Part shown: one piece after another, positions 19,901 through 22,755 of the stretch | How the letters are laid out: each line of letters begins with the position of its first letter | Position numbering within the stretch: the first letter of the stretch is position 1 | Assembly: GCA_019693395.1 (NCBI GenBank) | Contig: JAAMXP010005131.1 | Coordinates: 357-23,111, forward strand | Length of the DNA stretch: 22,755 nucleotides | Direction: 5' to 3' | Source of the DNA: Ettlia oleoabundans | Lineage: Eukaryota; Chlorophyta; Chlorophyceae; Chlamydomonadales | Program-made: the position numbers and the translations under genes | Notes under the pieces: model-generated | Databases searched by the model: none | Told to the model about the DNA's origin: nothing | What the model saw: only the letters and a program-made list of their open reading frames with translations

Positions 19901-20561
19901 CCTGCACTGGCACCCTTGCAGAAAACAGAGTGACACATCACATGAGCATCCCACAGATAGCGGAGAGCAAGCGGCTTGCTGGCTTAAAAACCTGTCACAC
20001 TCACCTCATGATGTCGCCCTCCTTGCTGGGTAGCTGCTCTTTCTTGCTCTTGCTGCTGCTGCTACTGCGCCGCTTCAACTTTTTTGTCGTCGACGGCGGC
20101 TCCTCTCCACTGGCGGCAGGCAAAGCTGCTACTGCTGCTGCTGCTGCGGCTGATACTTTTGATGTGTTCCCATTTCCCTTGCCCTTGCTGCTGGACGTCT
20201 GGCGTGCTTGTTGACTGACCTTGTCCTGCACAGCTGCTGCGGCCTGCACCTGCTTTGCGATGCTTTTGCGCCGCGGCGCCCGCTGGGGGCGCTCCTCCGC
20301 GCCAGGTGGTTGTGGAACTGGCTGAGCTTCCTGCCCACGCTGTGTCTCCTCAGCTCTCAGCTGCGGCACCAGCGTCTGGAGCTCCGTGGTTTGATCCCGC
20401 AGCTGCTGCTTTGCTGCCAGCGGGGGAGTCGTTTTCGTGGGCGAGTCAAGCAGGGTGGAGGCTGCCGAGGCATGTGGGAGCTTTGAACGCTGTCCTCCTG
20501 CTTCCAACTTCCTGCAAGTGCACGACAAAGCCGCACAGTGCTTCAGGCTGGGCTTCGGCAT
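16931..20561 (-). CDS. Prolyl-tRNA synthetase-like protein with degraded active site and basic N-terminal extension
   Basis: Nine exons: 20005-20561, 19705-19807, 19285-19517, 18925-19019, 18572-18708, 18138-18356, 17749-17928, 17309-17524 and 16931-17131 (646 aa; all phases agree). Residues 1-186 are an Ala/Gln/Ser/Lys-rich extension ending in KKLKRRSSSSSKSKKEQ, NLS-like. From 187 the ProRS fold can be followed: WFSQSLRAAEH, GHLDYMGFDSRPFPQLLP, SHFFARWAASSRDSLPVL, HESHAAH, YEQFAREVAALPVVVGR, GGGRALQVGQSHHLADNFSR and LALVHGDAAGLALPP. The anticodon-binding domain is good (VVITPVLTRS; GVPLRIEVGPADIKSRTCVI), and the C-terminal domain ends GKWARGPWAGS, EETGATLRCFPLQQP, EVAIFARAL. The RPTSE loop and the motif 2 Arg and Glu are missing (His302 and Gly305 instead), and the motif 3 Arg is two residues out of place. 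Aminoacylation is therefore doubtful. ThrRS or HisRS fit the anticodon-binding domain less well. Confidence 0.85.
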
Positions 20562-20579
20562 CAGAGAACTCTGAATACG
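20562..20579. promoter_or_regulatory. 18-bp gap between divergent start codons
   Basis: The proposed ATG of the ProRS-like gene (20559-20561, - strand) and of the 192-aa protein gene (20580-20582, + strand) are separated by only 18 bp. If both starts are right, each 5' UTR and promoter must lie within the coding region of the other gene. An unseen upstream exon of either gene would remove the problem. Confidence 0.3.
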
Positions 20580-22278
20580 ATGGAAGCCAGGGCGGCCGTG
20601 CGTCGCCGCGCCGTTGGACACATGTTCAAGTTCATGAAGCTGTCATCGTGGCGCGCCTATCCAGCCGTCATGAACGATCAGCAGCCATCACTTCGCACCT
20701 ATTGGCGGGTGCTGACCGCTTCACCCGACCGCCTGCAGGTGGCGGGGCGCGAGTGTACCGTGCCTCGACAGCCTGACCCGCGGCCAGACTTCTCTGCATC
20801 GCCGCATCAAATGGCAGTGCAAGCCATAGGTGACGCGATGCTCCGAGCAAAGGCCGCTAGCGCCGTTGCACTGGGTTGACAGCGATGCGCCAAAGATGCG
20901 CCGCCTGTAGGCACTTTGAGGCTTAAATTCAACGTATGTTACAATTTAAACGCTAAACAAAGTGGTGCACGGTTAGGTTACTACCATCGTGCTGTGGTAG
21001 ACGCATATCATACTCGGCGCCCACCCTTGGAGAGGACCCGGTGTGTAGGAAACATCTGGGCACTTCTTTGTATTGTTCAATGCGAGACCCCTATTTTACC
21101 ATATGTCATCGACGAGGTTCTGTGCGTGGCAGCTTCCAGCAGCCTTGGCGGCACGCAAAAGTGTCGGTTCAAATGCTGCTGGCACCTGCCGGTTCAAGGT
21201 GAACGTGGGCGATTGTGATGCACCCCCACACCACCCGCAGGGTGCCACTGTTCACATACTTGTGAAGCGTGGGTGGCACGGCTAAGCCCACAACGTCAAT
21301 CGGTGGCATGGTACCTGCACAACAAACTCGACAGGGATGGGAAAGCAGGCGGGCAGACCCCAGCGGTGAGTAATGCCACAGCCTCCCAGCCTGGGTGGTG
21401 CATGTAGCAGAAGACAATCACCGAGCTGGAGCGCAAAATGAACAAGGCCTTCCCCTACGCGAAATGGGGCACCAATCGAGACGACTACGCCTACAAGCGA
21501 GTGGGCCTCCCGCTGCGGGGAGTCGGGCAGGAAGTGCGCCTGCTGTTGCAGTGTTGCTGTGAGTGAGGAACCTCAACCCAGTATAAGGCGTGCAACACAG
21601 CTTCAGCAGTTCAACGGGCCAGATGTCAGCTTTGGCAGCAAGCAGACTACTACTCCCATCTACTAAGAATAGCCACAACAGCTTGCAACAAACACACAAG
21701 ACAATGCATCATGCACCTGCCGTTTGTGTCACCCCATCTGTCCCTGCCCTGAACACACCTCACTAGCCGTCCCTGCCTGTTTGCCGCCGTTGCAAACTGC
21801 AGGACCTTAAGACGGCCCTGCTGGAGCATGCACGCACCTTTGTGCAGTGCAAGCGGCACACTACGCTGCTGGAGTACCTCAGCTTTGCGCTGGGGGTGGT
21901 GAACAGCATGCCACGCTGGGACGCAGTGGCACACAATAAGGCAAGGGCTCCGCATCCCACCAATTGCTCTTGAGGCTTGCGCTGGCTATGCTGTCGCTCT
22001 CTTCCAGTCTTTGATCTCACATGCAGCCATGCGTGCAACAGCAGCACCAGTGGTAGAGTCCCTGCTTGTCTGTGTCTCACAAATGCACGGTTGGCCACAT
22101 ATTCCATCCGCTGCTGCAGCCAAAGCAGCAGGCGGCCAAAACGCTTGAGGGGATGCTGGTGAAGGCGGTCAAGGCAGCGGCGGTGCCCGCAGAGGAGCTG
22201 GCGGGGCTGCGGCGGCAGGTTGAGGGGCTGGAGCTGCCGCTACCGGAGGCCAGGAAGGTGGTGCGCCTGGCCGCTTGA
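20580..22278 (+). CDS. Unassigned 192-aa protein, four exons
   Basis: Exons 20580-20738, 21411-21533, 21803-21940 and 22120-22278 all join between codons (phase 0). The protein starts MEARAAVRRRAVGHMFKFMK, then RAYPAVMNDQQPSLRTYWRV, ITELERKMNKAFPYAKWGTN, DYAYKRVGLPLRGVGQE, LLEHARTFVQCKRHTTLLEY, GVVNSMPRWDAVAHNK and a charged helical end (KTLEGMLVKAVKAAAVPAEE, then LRRQVEGLELPLPEARKVV). The basic N-terminus with several Arg could be an organellar targeting peptide. Intron 1 (20739-21410) is long and an extra exon inside it cannot be excluded; without splicing the first exon would run to a TGA at 20879. Intron 3 has a GC donor (AAG then gcaagg at 21941). The last acceptor may be 22119, 22125 or 22128. 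I recognise no family; the protein is mostly helical and soluble. Confidence 0.55.
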
Positions 22279-22634
22279 TTCTGGCAAAATTCCGAAGTGA
22301 GGCCTGTTTCGTGAACGTGACGGTTGTGACAGATGCTGGTCGGAGCCCGTAAATTTCGGCATGGCAGGGCGGTTCAACCGGAACTGGTAAAGAACGCATG
22401 CTTCGTTACATAGGTCTATGCTGACGTGCTGGAATGCGATCCATGTCGATGTATGACTCTCCTCTCTTCCACACTGCTGTCAGTCAGTATTCCAATGTGA
22501 TGCATTACATTCACTTCAAGTTGTACCCCATACGTGAAGATTTACATTTATTAGCACCAAGATTCCACAGCAACAACAAGGAGAAACCAGACCCGCTGCT
22601 GGACCATGTGACCTCCTCCTGCCCTGCTGCTTCC
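22279..22634. other. Convergent 3' intergenic region
   Basis: It holds the 3' UTRs of the 192-aa protein gene (+) and of the enoyl-CoA hydratase-like gene (-). Apart from poly(A)-type motifs, nothing is seen. Confidence 0.55.
22542..22546 (-). terminator. Candidate TGTAA poly(A) signal of the enoyl-CoA hydratase-like gene
   Basis: TTACA on the + strand reads TGTAA on the - strand, 88 bp after the stop codon at 22635. A second copy is at 22505-22509. The distance fits an algal 3' UTR. Confidence 0.45.
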
Positions 22635-22709
22635 CTACTCGCCGGTGAACTTGGGCTGACGCTTCTCGGCAAAGGCTGCCAGCCCTTCCAGCCGATCCTT
22701 GGTGGGAAT

Positions 22710-22712
<3 letters not shown>
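22635..22712 (-). CDS. Enoyl-CoA hydratase/isomerase (crotonase) family, last exon
   Basis: A 26-codon last exon reads [20 protein letters not shown], then KFTGE and TAG at 22635-22637. The pattern DR.EG..AF.EKR.P.F.G is the well-known C-terminus of crotonase-fold enoyl-CoA hydratases (helix that packs over the active site). The rest of the gene lies beyond the right edge. The acceptor (cacacag, intron ends at 22713) directly abuts a CA repeat on the coding strand. Family members hydrate 2-enoyl-CoA or act in related acyl-CoA reactions in mitochondria or peroxisomes; the exact substrate cannot be told from 25 residues. Confidence 0.85.

Positions 22713-22713
<1 letters not shown>

Positions 22714-22755
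<42 letters not shown>
22714..22755. repeat. (TG)21 microsatellite, continuing past the window edge
   Basis: An uninterrupted TG dinucleotide repeat runs from 22714 to the end of the window. On the - strand it is (CA)n and serves as the end of an intron of the enoyl-CoA hydratase-like gene. Confidence 0.95.

Noticed and set aside
21534..21558. Alternative donor gtgagt at 21559 for the 192-aa gene
   Set aside because: It is a good donor sequence, but joining to 21803 makes a TGA stop; the donor at 21534 keeps the frame.
1..22755. tRNA, rRNA, transposase, reverse transcriptase, CRISPR array
   Set aside because: No cloverleaf, conserved rRNA stretch, transposase motif or spaced direct-repeat array was seen on either strand.

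Overview
This is an intron-rich nuclear window from a eukaryote, most likely a chlorophyte green alga. The reasons are: moderately high GC; many short exons with GT-AG introns that rejoin in phase; strong use of CTG, GTG, AAG, GAG and CAG codons; a Pro-rich secreted-protein tail of the kind common in volvocine and sphaeroplealean extracellular proteins; and TGTAA motifs downstream of two stop codons, the chlorophyte poly(A) signal. The alga assignment is inference. Almost all coding sequence is split, so I rebuilt the genes exon by exon, matching splice phases and known family signatures by eye.

Layout from left to right: (1) + strand, 3' end of a subtilisin-like serine protease with a PAN/Apple-like Cys domain and a very basic Pro/Lys/Arg tail (49-2529). 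(2) - strand, complete MGST3-type MAPEG glutathione S-transferase, 6 exons, 155 aa (2994-4647). (3) + strand, poorly resolved stretch with one possible Cys-containing exon (5102-5244), followed by a two-exon gene for an unassigned 131-aa protein (5941-6447). (4) - strand, complete DIM1/TXNL4A-type U5 snRNP protein, 5 exons, exactly 142 aa (6835-8613). (5) - strand, AidB/ACAD11-like acyl-CoA dehydrogenase, 16 exons, 733 aa (8874-13389). (6) + strand, partly resolved small gene (13596-14179) that overlaps a 311-codon open frame on the - strand (13910-14845). (7) + strand, coiled-coil protein (14921-16099). (8) - strand, prolyl-tRNA synthetase-like protein, 9 exons, 646 aa, with a Lys/Ser-rich N-terminal extension and a degraded active site (16931-20561). 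(9) + strand, unassigned 192-aa protein, 4 exons (20580-22278), whose ATG lies 18 bp from the ATG of gene 8. (10) - strand, last exon of an enoyl-CoA hydratase/isomerase family gene (22635-22712), whose splice acceptor sits directly on a (TG)21 microsatellite at the window edge.

The genes do not form a pathway cluster. Two of them (acyl-CoA dehydrogenase and enoyl-CoA hydratase-like) belong to acyl-CoA catabolism; the rest are unrelated housekeeping or secreted functions, as is normal for a nuclear chromosome. The most interesting item is the ProRS-like protein: the fold and anticodon-binding domain are recognisable, but the catalytic motifs 1-3 are heavily altered, which suggests an aminoacyl-tRNA synthetase paralogue with a new role. 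Secondary points are recurrent GC-AG introns, a 25-nt microexon, divergent start codons 18 bp apart, and a long antisense open frame. No tRNA, rRNA, CRISPR array or transposon was recognised.
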